Source of the DNA: Ceratotherium simum simum
Taxonomy: Eukaryota; Chordata; Mammalia; Perissodactyla; Rhinocerotidae
NCBI RefSeq assembly: GCF_000283155.1
Contig: NW_004454178.1
Coordinates: 10,760,159 to 10,824,158 of the forward strand
DNA length: 64,000 bases
Direction of reading: 5' to 3'
Shown piece by piece: positions 37,069-47,905 of the stretch. The notes beneath the pieces were generated by a model. It was not told where the DNA came from, did not search any database, and saw nothing but the letters and a program-made list of their open reading frames with translations. The position numbers and the translations under genes are program-made. The first letter of the stretch is position 1, and the number at the start of each line of letters is the position of its first letter.

Positions 37069-37609
37069 CTACATGGGGCTTCTACAAACTCTGTGAATAC
37101 CATGTAGGTGGCCACTCCATAGAGTGGAACATGATGCTTGCCATTTAATGGGGCCACATTGTTTCTTTTCCTGTAAGTGATTTTGGAATATGTAACATTG
37201 ACTTGGTTTTTACTAAATCAAAAGCAGATTCTCTTTCAGCCCATTCTTAATGGAGAATAAAATTATTTCCTGAAGAATCTCATTCACTTCATCTAAAGGT
37301 AACCCTCATGTTCTAATAACCAATGGATACAGATATAGGACTATCTCACAGTTCTTATATCCATACTTACAGAACCCCAGCACCATACCGCTGTCTTGAA
37401 AGAGAGGGCATGGTGCAGTCGATTCTGAAAATGACTTTACTGGGAACTGCTAGGCACATATCAGTCTGCATGAATGTATTACATAGTCTTTGGTTTGGCG
37501 TTCCATTTGGATAGTCTAGCCCTTTACAGAGTTCGTGAGGGTGGTTGGAGGTTTGGTAGAAGCTTCTCTGCCCATTTCCCTGTTTTCCTTCCCTAGCTTC
37601 TCTCACTAG
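37069..37609. other. Unique intergenic stretch
   Basis: No gene recognised. Confidence 0.5.
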
Positions 37610-37975
37610 AGAAGGGGCTTATTTCTCCACCCTCTCCACTCTGCCCTCTGCGTGCGCTGCATTGGGGAGTGCCTTAGCCCTCCAGCTTTGCCTTTGCCAC
37701 CGTCAATGGGGAGCCCAACCAGGACGTGGAGGGAGAGAAGATAGTAAGGTTAGGACATTTATCCTGCCAGCTCTCTCCTTAAAGTGTTGCCTCTGGCTGG
37801 CTTGTCCTCAACCAAAGTTCAAAGCTCCCTTACCCCAGCCTTCTCCATATGACTCTCACTTAAGAGTCCTAGTAACCACTCCCTACCCTGAGGGTAACGA
37901 TACCTTGATGAATCCATCCTTGCATTTGGGTGTGCCATCTGTTTCCTACACTTACCAGGCATTTTATTCTCATCC
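37610..37975. repeat. Probable old interspersed repeat, family uncertain
   Basis: The order 'ctctctccttaaagtg', 'tgcctctggctggcttgtcc', 'caaccaaagttcaaagctcc', 'agtcctagtaaccactccct', 'ggtgtgccatctgtttcct' matches a common mammalian repeat I recognise but cannot name. It contains most of the longest open frame in the window (37662-38123, 153 codons), which lacks any domain and is therefore treated as repeat-derived. Confidence 0.45.
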
Positions 37976-38220
37976 TGGTACTATGCTGGTTGGCCGAGGC
38001 TCCCGTGATGAAGCAGAGGAGAAGGGAAGGAGGCCTTCACAGTGGGCTGTCTCAGGGCGTGGACTTGTTCAAGATGCTCAACGTGTGGTGATGCATAGAG
38101 CGATAAGCCTGTGGGATATTTAGGAAGAGTATATGTCTCCTTCTGTTATCCCATTCTGAGTTAGGCTGAAATTCAGGAGGCAAAGGAAGAACAATTCTTC
38201 CTGCTCCATTTGGCTTTTTT

Positions 38221-38485
38221 ATTTGACAAATATTTATTAAGCACGTATTATGGTGGGTGGAAAGTGGGGACACAAAATAAACAAGGAAAAATTACACGCC
38301 AGGTGGTGATAAGGGCTATGGAGAAAAATAAAGTCAGGGGGAAAGGGAAGCAGAGTGCAGAGAGGCAGGTGGGAGTTTCCCATTTGAGACACATTGGTCA
38401 TGGGCAGTTTCATAGGGAGGGTGTATTTGAGCCAAGACCTGAAGGAGATGAGGCAGAATCACGTGAAAAGCTGAACTAAGAGCAC
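38221..38485 (-). repeat. L2 fragment, antisense
   Basis: Begins 'caaatatttattaagcacg' and continues 'aggtggtgataagggctatg', 'gagaaaaataaagtcaggg', 'atttgagccaagacctgaag'. This is the reverse-complement L2 order and explains the 89-codon plus-strand frame at 38210. Confidence 0.7.
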
Positions 38486-38493
38486 CACAAGCC

Positions 38494-38735
38494 ACATGGT
38501 TCTCAATTTCGAGTGGTATTCCTCCCCCTGCCGCCCCCACCGCCATTTGCAATCGTGTGGGAATGCGTTTGGTTGTCACAATGGGGGGTGACTAGAGGAG
38601 GCGGCACTACTGCCTGTAATTAGTTGATGAAACCAAGGAAGCCCGATGTCCTGCAATGCATAGGACACCCACGGACAATGAAGATCAGATTGGTCCAACA
38701 AAAAATGCCAGTAGCATCCTTGTTGAGAAACACTG
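38494..38735 (+). mobile_element. hAT-Charlie nonautonomous element, MER20-like
   Basis: Starts 'catggttctcaatttcgag' and ends 'gttgagaaacactg', with 'tttggttgtcacaatgggg' and 'cctgcaatgcataggacacc' inside. Same family and orientation as the copy at 6344-6561, about 242 bp, more diverged. The C-rich patch near the start is an expansion relative to the other copy. Confidence 0.75.
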
Positions 38736-39673
38736 AGTAGAAATAGCAGATGCCAAGGCCTTGAGGCTGGAGTACCCTCCCACGCACACACACATTTTTT
38801 CTTAACCCAAAGCAGGACTACTGTGATCCCCACTTCCTCACATCTTACTCAGCTGCCCTGCAGCACAGTGGCCCCAGTGCAGCTTCTGCTGTGTCTCTGT
38901 CCTTCCATGACGTGTATGCATTTTATCCCAGGGTTTGGACTAGACCAGAGCACCAGAGCCCCATGAGGAGAGTGTTCGTGGTTGTCCTTCAGACTTTAAG
39001 GTGAATTTGCTGGTGGTGACTGATTCATTCGGAAAAGACCAGCAGGAGACCAAAGGTCCTGCCCACACTGTGCACATACAAAAGTCACTCTTTGCCTGAA
39101 GAGTTATTTCTTTAAAAAAAAAAAAATAGGTGAACTTATACAACATAAAATACTCCCAAGGATTTCACTCACTTTGCTGGAAGCTAGCAGAAATTAGCAA
39201 ACACTTTTCGCTGGTAATTTAGACTTAAATTGATCAATTTCTGGGCTGTGCTTGTGGAGAAATGATGCCTTTTGCATTTTCCTTCCATATATATATGTTC
39301 ATAATTTCTTTGGAAATGAATTCATCTGGCATAGTTGCCATACACTTCAGATATACTCTATAAATTTGTTCTTTCTCATTTTAGTATAAACTTCCAAAAT
39401 AGTAGGATAAAAATATTAGGCTATACTTTGATAAATTTAACTTAAAAACAAAATAAACTTCCTTGTGGCTTTAAAATCCATTTAATATAATCCTCTGGTA
39501 TGTTTGGGCTATCCTTCCTCCTGCCACTGAAATCTTACATGGTTGCTAATAATTCTGTTGTTTTACCACCTATGAAGATAAAGATTATAGCTAGATAAGT
39601 GTCCTGTTTTTGTTCTACATTTTATTTTGCCGAACAGGATCCTGGAAGAGGCATCAAAAAAAATCAGCCTCCA
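38736..39673. other. Unique intergenic stretch
   Basis: No gene recognised. An A-run lies at about 39113-39126. Confidence 0.5.
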
Positions 39674-39869
39674 GGGCCAGCCCCAGTGGCCTAGTGGTTA
39701 AGTTCAGCACACTTTTCTTTGGGGGCCCGGGTGCTGGGTTAAGTTCCTGGGCACAGACCTACACCACTCATCAGTCAATGGCCATGCAGTGGCAGTGGCT
39801 CACATACAAAAAGAGGAAGATTGACAGCAGATGTTAGCTCAGGGCAAATCTTTTTCAGCAAAAAAATAC
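39674..39869 (+). repeat. ERE SINE, sense, older copy
   Basis: Head 'gggccagccccagtggccta', A-box 'gtggttaagttcagca', one tail unit ending 'gatgttagctcagggcaaat', then an A-run. Shorter than the other sense copies, with only one tail unit and fewer CpGs, suggesting an older subfamily. A 9-bp TSD cagcctcca is at 39665-39673 and 39870-39878. Confidence 0.88.
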
Positions 39870-40889
39870 CAGCCTCCAACTGAGGTTCAGAGCTGATTGC
39901 CTCACAAAGACCTCTAGCTAGCAAGCCATGCTATAAACTAACTCGAGCAAGGCGTTCCAGTAAATGGAGCTATCCTGGTTGGCTGGACCCATGCTCCTTT
40001 ACCAAGATGAGAGAGTTTGTTCTAAATCAGAGAGCAAGGCCAGAATGAAGGCATGAATTAAAGTTGGATCCTTATAGCTTATCTCTTACCATTTCCTCAC
40101 TCAGTCGAAGTCAAAGACATTTTCTGTCCTCTGGTAATTCTTTAGTAAATGGCACTCTGATAACTCTTGCAGAACTGGTTTGTCAGAACTATCCTCCACC
40201 TAAGTTCCTTCTCCCAGCAGGGAAGGATATAACAATGCATTTTCTGTAGCTCTAAAGAAGGGACAGTCTGGTCTTTCTCTTTGCATATTGAACCTGAGCT
40301 TAGGATCAGTTCCTGGGAGGAGCTATTAAACATTCACTGAGAGCTTGGCAGCAACTGTTTTAGACACTTCTCAGCAGACTCTAGGAAGAATCTATAAATG
40401 TGTCAATAAATAGTTTGAGGCACTTTGGATCTGGAAATCTAAACTATGTCCTAACTTTTCCCGCTCATATTGATTATAGCCACGTGGACATGCTCATAAG
40501 GGCAGAATCCATTCAAGAATTTAAACTTTCCTATGAGAGAGAAAGAGGAAAATTAGTGTTCTATTTGGTGAAGAACCTGATTCTTTTACTTGTGGGCTCT
40601 CATACACCCCAGGATAAAACTCTCAGTGGTTTGCACTGGAAGGAGTAAATGCATAGTATGAAGTAGCTCTTCCCACAGTGGCTCTGCATCATCCAACTTA
40701 GGGCATGTTTCGAGATTCTAGGCAATCTTCAATATTTCCAAGGGGAAACTGCTAAGACCTGAAACTGTCATTATCCTAAATATTGAGGGAAAATAGTTTC
40801 AATGAGTCAGAAGTTCTTCAATAATACCCCATAATTATCTCCACTTTTGAAATCTCATTGCAATTAACTCGTATTTATTATTAACTCAT
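39870..40889. other. Unique intergenic stretch
   Basis: No gene recognised. Short frames at 40.06-40.65 kb carry no motif. Confidence 0.5.
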
Positions 40890-41065
40890 AATTTATTATG
40901 GTGCGCATTTCATTCTTTCTTGTACTAAGGTTATTTTTATGCCTGATCTTCTCAATTGGATTATAAATTCTTTGAGCATTTTATCATCTCTGCTTTTCCA
41001 TGACACTTGCCATGGGAGAAAAATACTAAGGATGTCCACAAAATGAGGGTTGAATAAATGAATTA
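40890..41065 (+). repeat. L2 3'-end fragment
   Basis: 'ggattataaattctttgagc', 'catgacacttgccatggga' and 'gggttgaataaatgaatt' follow the L2 3'-terminal order. Confidence 0.5.
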
Positions 41066-41289
41066 AAAATTAGCCATGTACCTCCCCAACATTGTTACTA
41101 TTTCAAGGATCTTGCAGGGTGATCATTACTAGCAACTTAAGGTAGAGGAGTTTCAGGTAGAATAGCTTGCTTTAGTAAATATAAACTTTGTTGAGCTAAT
41201 CAGCTTTTCAGTGAAATGCAGTACAAAATATTTTCATAAACGAGGAGACTTTTTTCCCAAGATGCTCACAACAATCCATAAACATTATC

Positions 41290-41435
41290 CATTATCAAAA
41301 TAAATGTGTCTGTGGCCCCAGCTAGAATATGAATCTCATTAGAGCAGGTATTGTATTTCCTCTAGATAGAGATTAAATACATATATAATGTTTATATGTC
41401 AGTGCTTTACACGTGGTAGGTACTCAAAAATGTTA
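41290..41435 (+). repeat. L2 3'-end fragment
   Basis: 'tagaatatgaatctcattag', 'agcaggtattgtatttcctc', 'cagtgctttacacgtggtag' then 'gtactcaaaaatgttaa', a second diverged L2 3' terminus. Confidence 0.55.
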
Positions 41436-42344
41436 AATTTGTTTTTAGAAATGTTTCATATTTTTGCCCTAAAGTCTATGAAAAATTCCTTTAATTCTCT
41501 TACTCTTTCACTGAAATAAATTCAGACTCTGGGGCCCAGTGCATGGCCTTTAAAGGGGCCTTAAAATGTGACATGCCACCTGTGTGAGGACAAAACAATT
41601 CATGACTTGTGACCCTGAAAAAATCTTGCCTCTTCCCCAGTCCTAGGGTCTGAGTGATATGGTTAATACAAGCTCACTCATGAGACCAGATGGAGAATCA
41701 TAGGAAATTGGCCATGAGTATGTGAGTATGGCAAGGCCGTGGCCAGGAGAACTAGAAACGGCCACTGAAGAGGGGACGCAATGACCAATCACTCTGTCCA
41801 AGATCTGAGGCCTGACTTGACAACATCTGACCAGGTGGGCTTCATCTGACCACATAGGCAGGGACCCAGCAGAAGAACCAAACACAGTCCCTTTGCAATT
41901 TGCAGAGACTGCCAGAGGTCCATTTGGACAGAAGTAGGGCCCTGGTCTGGGGTCTGGAGTCCATGATGCATACACAGGTCCTAGGAGGGGGATTGCTAGT
42001 AACAGCTAACAGCAAGCAAAGTTATTTAGCATTCAGAATAGTGCAGAAGCATGGTTGAAATGGGTGGATTCGTCCCCAAAGATGAAGGTTAGTAGGGGAA
42101 GCTACAGCTCAATGACATAAGGTTATAGAGAATTGACTCTTAACAGCATCTCAAGTTAGATTTTGATTGGCTTAAGGATCAGGCTACACTGAGAATGCAG
42201 GTCACAGTGCTTAAGTATAGGCAGCCTAGTGACTGTGGCAGGAAAAGCTTACCCCCAAAGTCCTGGGTCTCTAAACTCTGATCCTATTTCAGTTCTTAGT
42301 GTTTCATCTCAGCATTGCTTTCACATCCTTAAATCAATGCTTTT
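41436..42344. other. Unidentified stretch
   Basis: No gene recognised. A 110-codon minus-strand frame (41643-41975) overlaps a 60-codon frame in another register. Its text is P/S/G-rich without a domain and may be part of an unrecognised repeat. Not called as coding. Confidence 0.4.
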
Positions 42345-42480
42345 CTTTTTTTAGACTTTATTTTTTAGAGAATTTTTAGGTTTACAATAAAATTGAGAGG
42401 AAGGTAAGAAAATATGCCATATACCTGCTACTTGCACACATGCATAGTCCCCTCCATTATCAACATCACCTTAAACCAGT
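42345..42480 (-). mobile_element. L1 3'-UTR fragment, antisense
   Basis: 'ttttagagaatttttaggtt', 'acaataaaattgagaggaag', 'cacacatgcatagtcccctc' and 'cattatcaacatcacc' are the recognisable antisense L1 3' sequence. Confidence 0.8.
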
Positions 42481-43384
42481 TCTTGATCAGCCATCAGTAT
42501 GCTATTTCTAAATCACCATGCCTACCAAAAATAATGTCTCTCTGTAGTTAGCTGCTCAGTTGACTGGTCTCCTGCAGTCTCCTAAGGGATCTTGGCCATT
42601 GAATACTGATAGGTCAACCTTGTCATAAATCTGGTCATTTTCATGACATATGTAAGAAATTGACACACAGAGATGATATGTGACTTGTCACAGAGAAATT
42701 AATGCCAGGGCCAGGAATACATGAGGGCCTCTAATACTATTTATGTAACATTATTTTCTTTTCCATTTCCAAAATGATCTTTCGCTTTACCGTGTTTGAC
42801 AAACTAACACTCATTCTAAACTAGGTTCTCTCATTCCTTTATTTGCTGACTCTAAACAAACTCTATCTGCAGCCAGATTCAGGTTAAGTTTCCCTGTAAA
42901 AGAGTAAAAAGAAGTAATCACAATATTGGGATTTTTAATGAAAGAATCACCAAGCCAACCTAATTAAAGAAGGTCAATTAAACATAGCACTGAACCATCT
43001 GAGGTATAAAGAGCAATTTTCTATTAGGAACTCAGGATACAGCAATTACCTGGTTAATTTGACATGTAACCAGGATACAGATTCTCAAAGCATAATCCTG
43101 TTTCTTAGACTTTCGAGTAGTTACTGTACGCCGATTTTCACAAGTGTTTATTTATAGGAGAAAATTTCTTTTCAAGGTTGCTTTGGAAACCACATACTTG
43201 AGTCAGATTAAAAAATCAGCTTAATGTGGTCTGCCTCCATCCTGTTGTTATCCTACCAAGCCCATATTTTGGTCAATTCTTGTTTTAGTATCCAACTGGG
43301 AAGACATCTAACTAATGTCCTTCTGAAGAAAGCAGCCAAGTATCATCATTCCCCATGAAGCCAGACAACTTTCATTTCCTAATG
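42481..43384. other. Mostly unique stretch
   Basis: No gene recognised. A weak MIR-like patch lies at about 42650-42740 ('gatatgtgacttgtcacaga'). Confidence 0.45.
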
Positions 43385-43527
43385 AAGTGGTTCTCAAAAT
43401 TTAGGGTTAAAATATCAATTCCCAGGCTTTCCAGAAATTTCCTTAGTCAAAGTTAAGGTCCAAGAATCTACATTTTAATAAACACACACTAGCAATGTTT
43501 TTTTTGCGGGGATCCACAGAATATATT
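43385..43527 (+). mobile_element. MER5-type fragment
   Basis: 'agtggttctcaaaatttagg', 'caattcccaggctttccag', then 'ccaagaatctacattttaat' resembles a diverged hAT-Charlie MER5-group element. Confidence 0.5.
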
Positions 43528-45139
43528 TGGAAATATTCATCCATAACAAAACTAATGAAATATTAAACACCCTCCAAACCATCTCCATGCCCCTACCTGT
43601 CTCAATTTCCAATATTAACCTAGCTTTGATGGTCTCGTGTAATAGATTCCAAGGACCAGAAGGCTTTTCAATTCCACCTATTTTGTGATTTATCTTACAG
43701 AGTTAAGTAAAAGCCACAACATCTTGAAAATACATCACCTTACATTTATTCCTCCCTACTTAGACAAAAGTCCACAACCTGTATGTTTGAAACCTAATCT
43801 CCTTAATCATATGCTTCTCTTAACTCAAGGTTTTTATTTACTACTTTTCTCTGTCCCTAAAGAATCGATTATTGGGTGAACCATTTCTGGCTGTCTCCAA
43901 AAGTTGATTTCTGTGTGCTTTATAGAGTTGGACAGGCCCGTCAGGAGTTCCGAGGATATTATACAGGTGGCCGCATAACAGTTAGAGTTAACAGGGATGT
44001 GAGAGAAAGTCTCACAGGATACACAGGTTTTCTTTTTTCAAAAACAGAGTATCGGTCAAACAGAACATTAGCAAAGCCTCTATCGTGCATCCAGATCTCA
44101 TTTCAAAAAAAAAACAGTGAGCAAATTTTTGGGTTGAGGTTCTGCCTCTTGAACATGAAACAGAGATTTATGAAAAATAAACCTATTCATTTTTAAGGGT
44201 CCAACCATAGTCAATGTGATGAATGGACTAAGTGTTGCCCCAGGGGGTGCTTTCCAGCCTGTCGTTCGTCTCTCGTTCTTGTGAAAGTGTCTGCACTCAA
44301 AGCAGGGCCCTGGGCCAGTCTTCACAAACTGGCATGAACTCCAGGCCCTCTTCTGGGCAGAGGGCAAGGTTCACTCAGTACATCTGAAACCCAGGCTCAT
44401 TGTGATACCCAGAGACCCTCTGCAATGGAGTCTATGATAGCTCTGCTTTTGACCCAAAAAGCATCCTGTTCTGGAGTGGCTCCGCACCTACTGTAGGTAC
44501 AAGGTGGTCTGGGACTTCCTAAGGCAAGATGTCATGGCTGCAAGAGAATTGCTTTGCTACAGTATCTATGCATCTCTAAAGCAAGTAACAAGTCCAAGGA
44601 GCCCATGGAATCACTTTTTGTGCAGGAAGCCCTAAATTCTCAGGCCCTCTGAGAAACCACAACAGGTGAAGTCTTGGGATGGCTAAGACCCCAGGATCTC
44701 CAGCTCCATACTAATGTGCCCCCTGCCCAAAATAGGCTGGTGGTGTCTTTAAACTGCTCAAGTGCTTGTTAAACTACCATCACCAAAAACCGCAGATCTA
44801 TGAGACCGTAGGGAATACTAAATCCAAGAATAATCCATTGCTTCATAGCTCCAGGACTAACTGGTGGTGTGCCAGGGAGGTAGATAAGTCCATAGGATTT
44901 AAGTATGGCAAGATTTTTTACAACACGAAATTGGCCTGAAAATTTGGGAAGGAAAAATACATTTTTACATTGACACCCAAATATTATGGAGTAAGGCACA
45001 ACATTTGACTGGGTTCTGCGAGAAAAATAAGATTCCAAAGAAAATTCTTGCTTGCATTGGCTTCTTGGAACTCTGCCTCTTAAACATCTTATAGGAAATA
45101 TTCATTCTCTTCTGTCATTCAGGGTATATGCTTAGAAAA
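43528..45139. other. Unique intergenic stretch
   Basis: No gene recognised. A 106-codon plus-strand frame (43876-44196) and an 89-codon minus frame overlapping it have no domain. Another 89-codon minus frame at 44769-45038 is unsupported. Confidence 0.5.
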
Positions 45140-45144
45140 ATGGG

Positions 45145-45240
45145 AAGCACTACGCTGATCTCCTTATTTTGCAGATGAAGAAACTGAGGCCAGAGAGAGT
45201 ATATCATCTGTTCAAAGTCAGCAAGTAGCCATAATTCTTC
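45145..45240 (-). repeat. MIR fragment, antisense
   Basis: 'attttgcagatgaagaaact', 'gaggccagagagag' and 'caaagtcagcaagtagcc' are the antisense MIR core. Confidence 0.7.
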
Positions 45241-45602
45241 TGTATAGCCCCTGCTTTTGCTATCATTTGTTCACTCTCTTCTATTATACCATAAACCACA
45301 TAGACCATAGATTCTTTTAAGGTTTAAAATGCAAATAATTCCAATAAAGATATAAGGCATTGATATCTTAGATAATTGACATAGCTTATCCTTTGCTTCA
45401 GTATTTTTATAGGAAAAGAGAGAGGCAGAATATGATGGGGCATTGGGAGTGAACATGATTGCTTTCTTAAGTGTGTGTGTGCGTATGTTTCCCACGTGTG
45501 TATATACACATGTATATGGGTCTAGGTTTCTGAGTTTAGTAGCAGACATGCAGCACAAAATAGGGAGAGAACGAGAGCACTGAACACACGTTTCCCCAGT
45601 CT
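45241..45602. other. Unique intergenic stretch with a small GT/TA patch
   Basis: No gene recognised. 'gtgtgtgtgcgtatg' and 'gtgtatatacacatgtatat' near 45.47-45.51 kb open two overlapping minus-strand frames by composition. Confidence 0.5.
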
Positions 45603-45648
45603 GCAGTTTTGCACAATGGTATAGTAATTGATATAACCCTAGTGGTGC
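45603..45648 (+). other. 46-bp motif, U4-like copy 1
   Basis: Starts 'gcagttttgcacaatggtat' and ends 'agtggtgc'. Aligned without gaps it matches 33 of 46 positions of the motif at 46980-47025. The first part resembles the 5' end of U4 snRNA ('agctttgcgcagtggca'). Too diverged and too short to call an RNA gene. Confidence 0.3.
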
Positions 45649-45744
45649 CCACCTAACCCAGGCCTTTTCCTTGGAAAAATCATACCTTCTTGAGCATTTC
45701 TATTACTCATGTGAAAATACAGCCAAACATCTTTCCACTTGCAG

Positions 45745-45870
45745 CTGCTCGAGGTAATGGATTATGCCTTTGAACTTGCCAGTCAACTTCACGGTCCTGG
45801 TAGAAATATCAAACTTGTCAAACTTGCTTTCCGAGGAAGCACCGTAATGAAAGGCTTATCTGTTTGGGGG
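45745..45870 (+). other. Exon-like 126-bp segment
   Basis: Bounded on the left by a pyrimidine-leaning acceptor ('ctttccacttgcag') and on the right by a strong donor (GGGG then GTAAGT). The length is 42 codons exactly. On the plus strand only one frame is open throughout; the other two meet a stop within the first 10 codons. The peptide has a MDYAFELASQL start region and an FRGSTV patch, and I do not recognise it. No matching exon is visible elsewhere in the window. The minus strand also has a frame of about 45 codons here with KLTGKFKG, so strand is not secure. Alternatives are a noncoding-RNA exon, a decayed exon, conserved noncoding DNA or chance. Confidence 0.25.
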
Positions 45871-46905
45871 GTAAGTTAATGCCTCAACTTTGCCTCAAAG
45901 CCAGATCCTGAGAAAATTTCAGTTGCAGAGAAGTTCCTGCCAGCTACCGGGTCATCTCTGGCCAGCCTGGAGGCTGGGTTCACTGAAGTTTGGAGTCAGC
46001 CATTCTCACAGCTTCCACAAAGCCAGGACTCTCCCCGTGAACTCCTTGCCTTCCTCTGCTTTCCCCCTTCCCTTTGAATCAGCACATCAGAGGATCAAAG
46101 GAATCTGTGAGCCAGAGCTACCACAAAAAGGAGGGAAAGAATTGGGGGAGAGTGTGATGGGATTTCCACCAGGGACCGACGGGGTGTCTGATGCTGTGAG
46201 GTGAACCCTCGGACAGTAATGTTCAGCCTGCTCATCACCAGGCCTCAGGTGGCAATCTGTGGGGCCAAGGGCAATTTCTCTGATTCTAGGTTGTAATGGG
46301 ACAGCTAGCACTTCTCTTCTTTCTGGGAAATATAGATAGAGAGGAAAAAAAACCCTGAGAGAAAGTCTCTGCGTTCTAACAATAAAACCACTTCTCAGTG
46401 TCAAAGCGACTTCAGAGAGTCAGAGCGGTTTTTTAAAGAGGAGTTAGAACAGAAATATTATTATTAATAGTAAGAAGAATGGCTTTAGAGCAATCGCCTC
46501 ACAGATCTAGTCCTTGCAAACGTTTATGTCGAAACTGCGTTTTCCTAACAAAATGCTGGTTTTTTCCTCACAGGGGCTGTTGAATTCTTAGCAATCCCCA
46601 CTAGGTGTTGGCCTTTTGGGTCCACATTGAGAATCCACCACAGGAAGGGCTAGGGCTTTTGTCTTTTCCTTAGGTAGTTGAGGAATGATTGCTAATGAGA
46701 ACCTTCTGGCTTTCTCTAGACACAAAACATGTTTCCACAGTATGCCCTAGAGAAAGGCAGTGGGTTTTAATGCACTCTGTGGTATAGACAAAAGGAGAAA
46801 CTGAGCGAACAATTGCTGATAATCAGGCCAGCCCCTCTGAACAAACGTTTCTACCTGGCCCCACTAATAAAGATACCAGACCTGTTGTTTCTTTTTCTTT
46901 TCTTC
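45871..46905. other. Unique intergenic stretch
   Basis: No gene recognised. Frames of 104-105 codons on opposite strands at 45890-46204 and 46087-46404 overlap and have no domain. Confidence 0.5.
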
Positions 46906-46921
46906 TTTTTTTTTTTTTTTT
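46906..46921. repeat. Poly(T) tract
   Basis: Sixteen T in a row preceded by a T/C-rich run. No recognisable SINE body is attached on either side. Confidence 0.9.
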
Positions 46922-46979
46922 AACCACTTCTAGATCTGTGGCCAGCTGTATTGTAGTTAAATTTCAAAATATTCATTTG

Positions 46980-47025
46980 GCAGCTTTGCACAGTGGTACT
47001 GTAATGTTTATAAAGCCCCCGGTGC
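46980..47025 (+). other. 46-bp motif, U4-like copy 2
   Basis: Begins 'gcagctttgcacagtggtac' and ends 'cggtgc'. The first 15 bases after the leading GC match the U4 snRNA 5' end at all but one position, then identity falls off; a later 'tgctagtttgaaa' is faintly like U4 'tgctaattgaaa'. It may be a U4-derived fossil, or part of a short unnamed repeat shared with 45603-45648. The sequence to about 47220 is repeat-free and could be conserved noncoding DNA. Confidence 0.3.
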
Positions 47026-47289
47026 TAGTTTGAAAGTGACATGCACAGATATGCACTTTAAAGGGGGCATAAAATGAACAGAATGCATTACCAAATGCAA
47101 TAGCCAGTATTAACTGCATTCATATGAGTTTTGTGTTTGATCTAATAAACCAGTGGTGCCAGATGTAAAATTAGCCTGTAAAACTTTCCCTCCACTTTAA
47201 GCATCCACTGTTACTACTCTTAAATACCAAAGTACAAAGGTGGCATCTTTCTTAAAAAAAAATGAGTTAAAGAAAACGTGGATAATACA

Positions 47290-47400
47290 TACCACCTACA
47301 GCTTACATATATTCCTTATATAACATATTTTAATATATATATAACATATACAATATATTGCACTATATGTGATCTGTGTGTATACATATATATAAAATAG
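47290..47400. repeat. AT-rich low-complexity tract
   Basis: 'tatatata', 'aacatata' and 'catatatata' motifs; no gene. Confidence 0.8.
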
Positions 47401-47439
47401 TTACAATAATTTCAGTTACTGGGAAAATTGAACGAGATT

Positions 47440-47905
47440 CTCTTATTCCTAGGTTCACTTACCTCACGTCAAAATGTGCACAGAAGCCAGGCCTGGCCAT
47501 GCGGTTCACTTGGTCTCCACTGTTGGCAGTTATCTGGTCAGGGGTGGACATGTGAACCAAACGAGGGCCATGAGATGTAGGACAGGCTTTTATTAGAATC
47601 TTGAGAAGAGACTTGTCTCATTAAACTTGAATTTGTGAGGATGCTTGGCTGTCACTGATGAGGGACATCTTCAGAGGAGAGCCTGCCCAAGAATGGAGCT
47701 GACTCAAAGGACGCAGAGTCATAAAAATGGAGAGAAGCTAATCCCTGAGGATGTCATTTGAGCAGCTGGCTCCAGGTGTGCCTGAAGCCAGTTCTTTCCT
47801 GGACTTCTCAGGAAAGCGAGTTGATAAATCCCCTTTGTTGCCTAAGCCAGTTGGAGTTAGATTTTCCCTCTTGCAATTGAAAGTGTATTGACAAATACAA
47901 CTTTA
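47440..47905. repeat. Probable old interspersed repeat, family uncertain
   Basis: The order 'ctggtcaggggtggacatgt', 'agagcctgcccaagaatgg', 'cataaaaatggagagaagc', 'gagcagctggctccaggtgt', 'gcctgaagccagttctttcc' and the ending 'cctaagccagttggagttag' followed by 'ttgacaaatac' matches a common mammalian repeat that I recognise but cannot name. Confidence 0.45.

Noticed and set aside
37662..38123. 153-codon plus-strand open frame, the longest in the window
   Set aside because: Most of it lies in an old interspersed repeat, it has no domain, and no splice or promoter context supports it.
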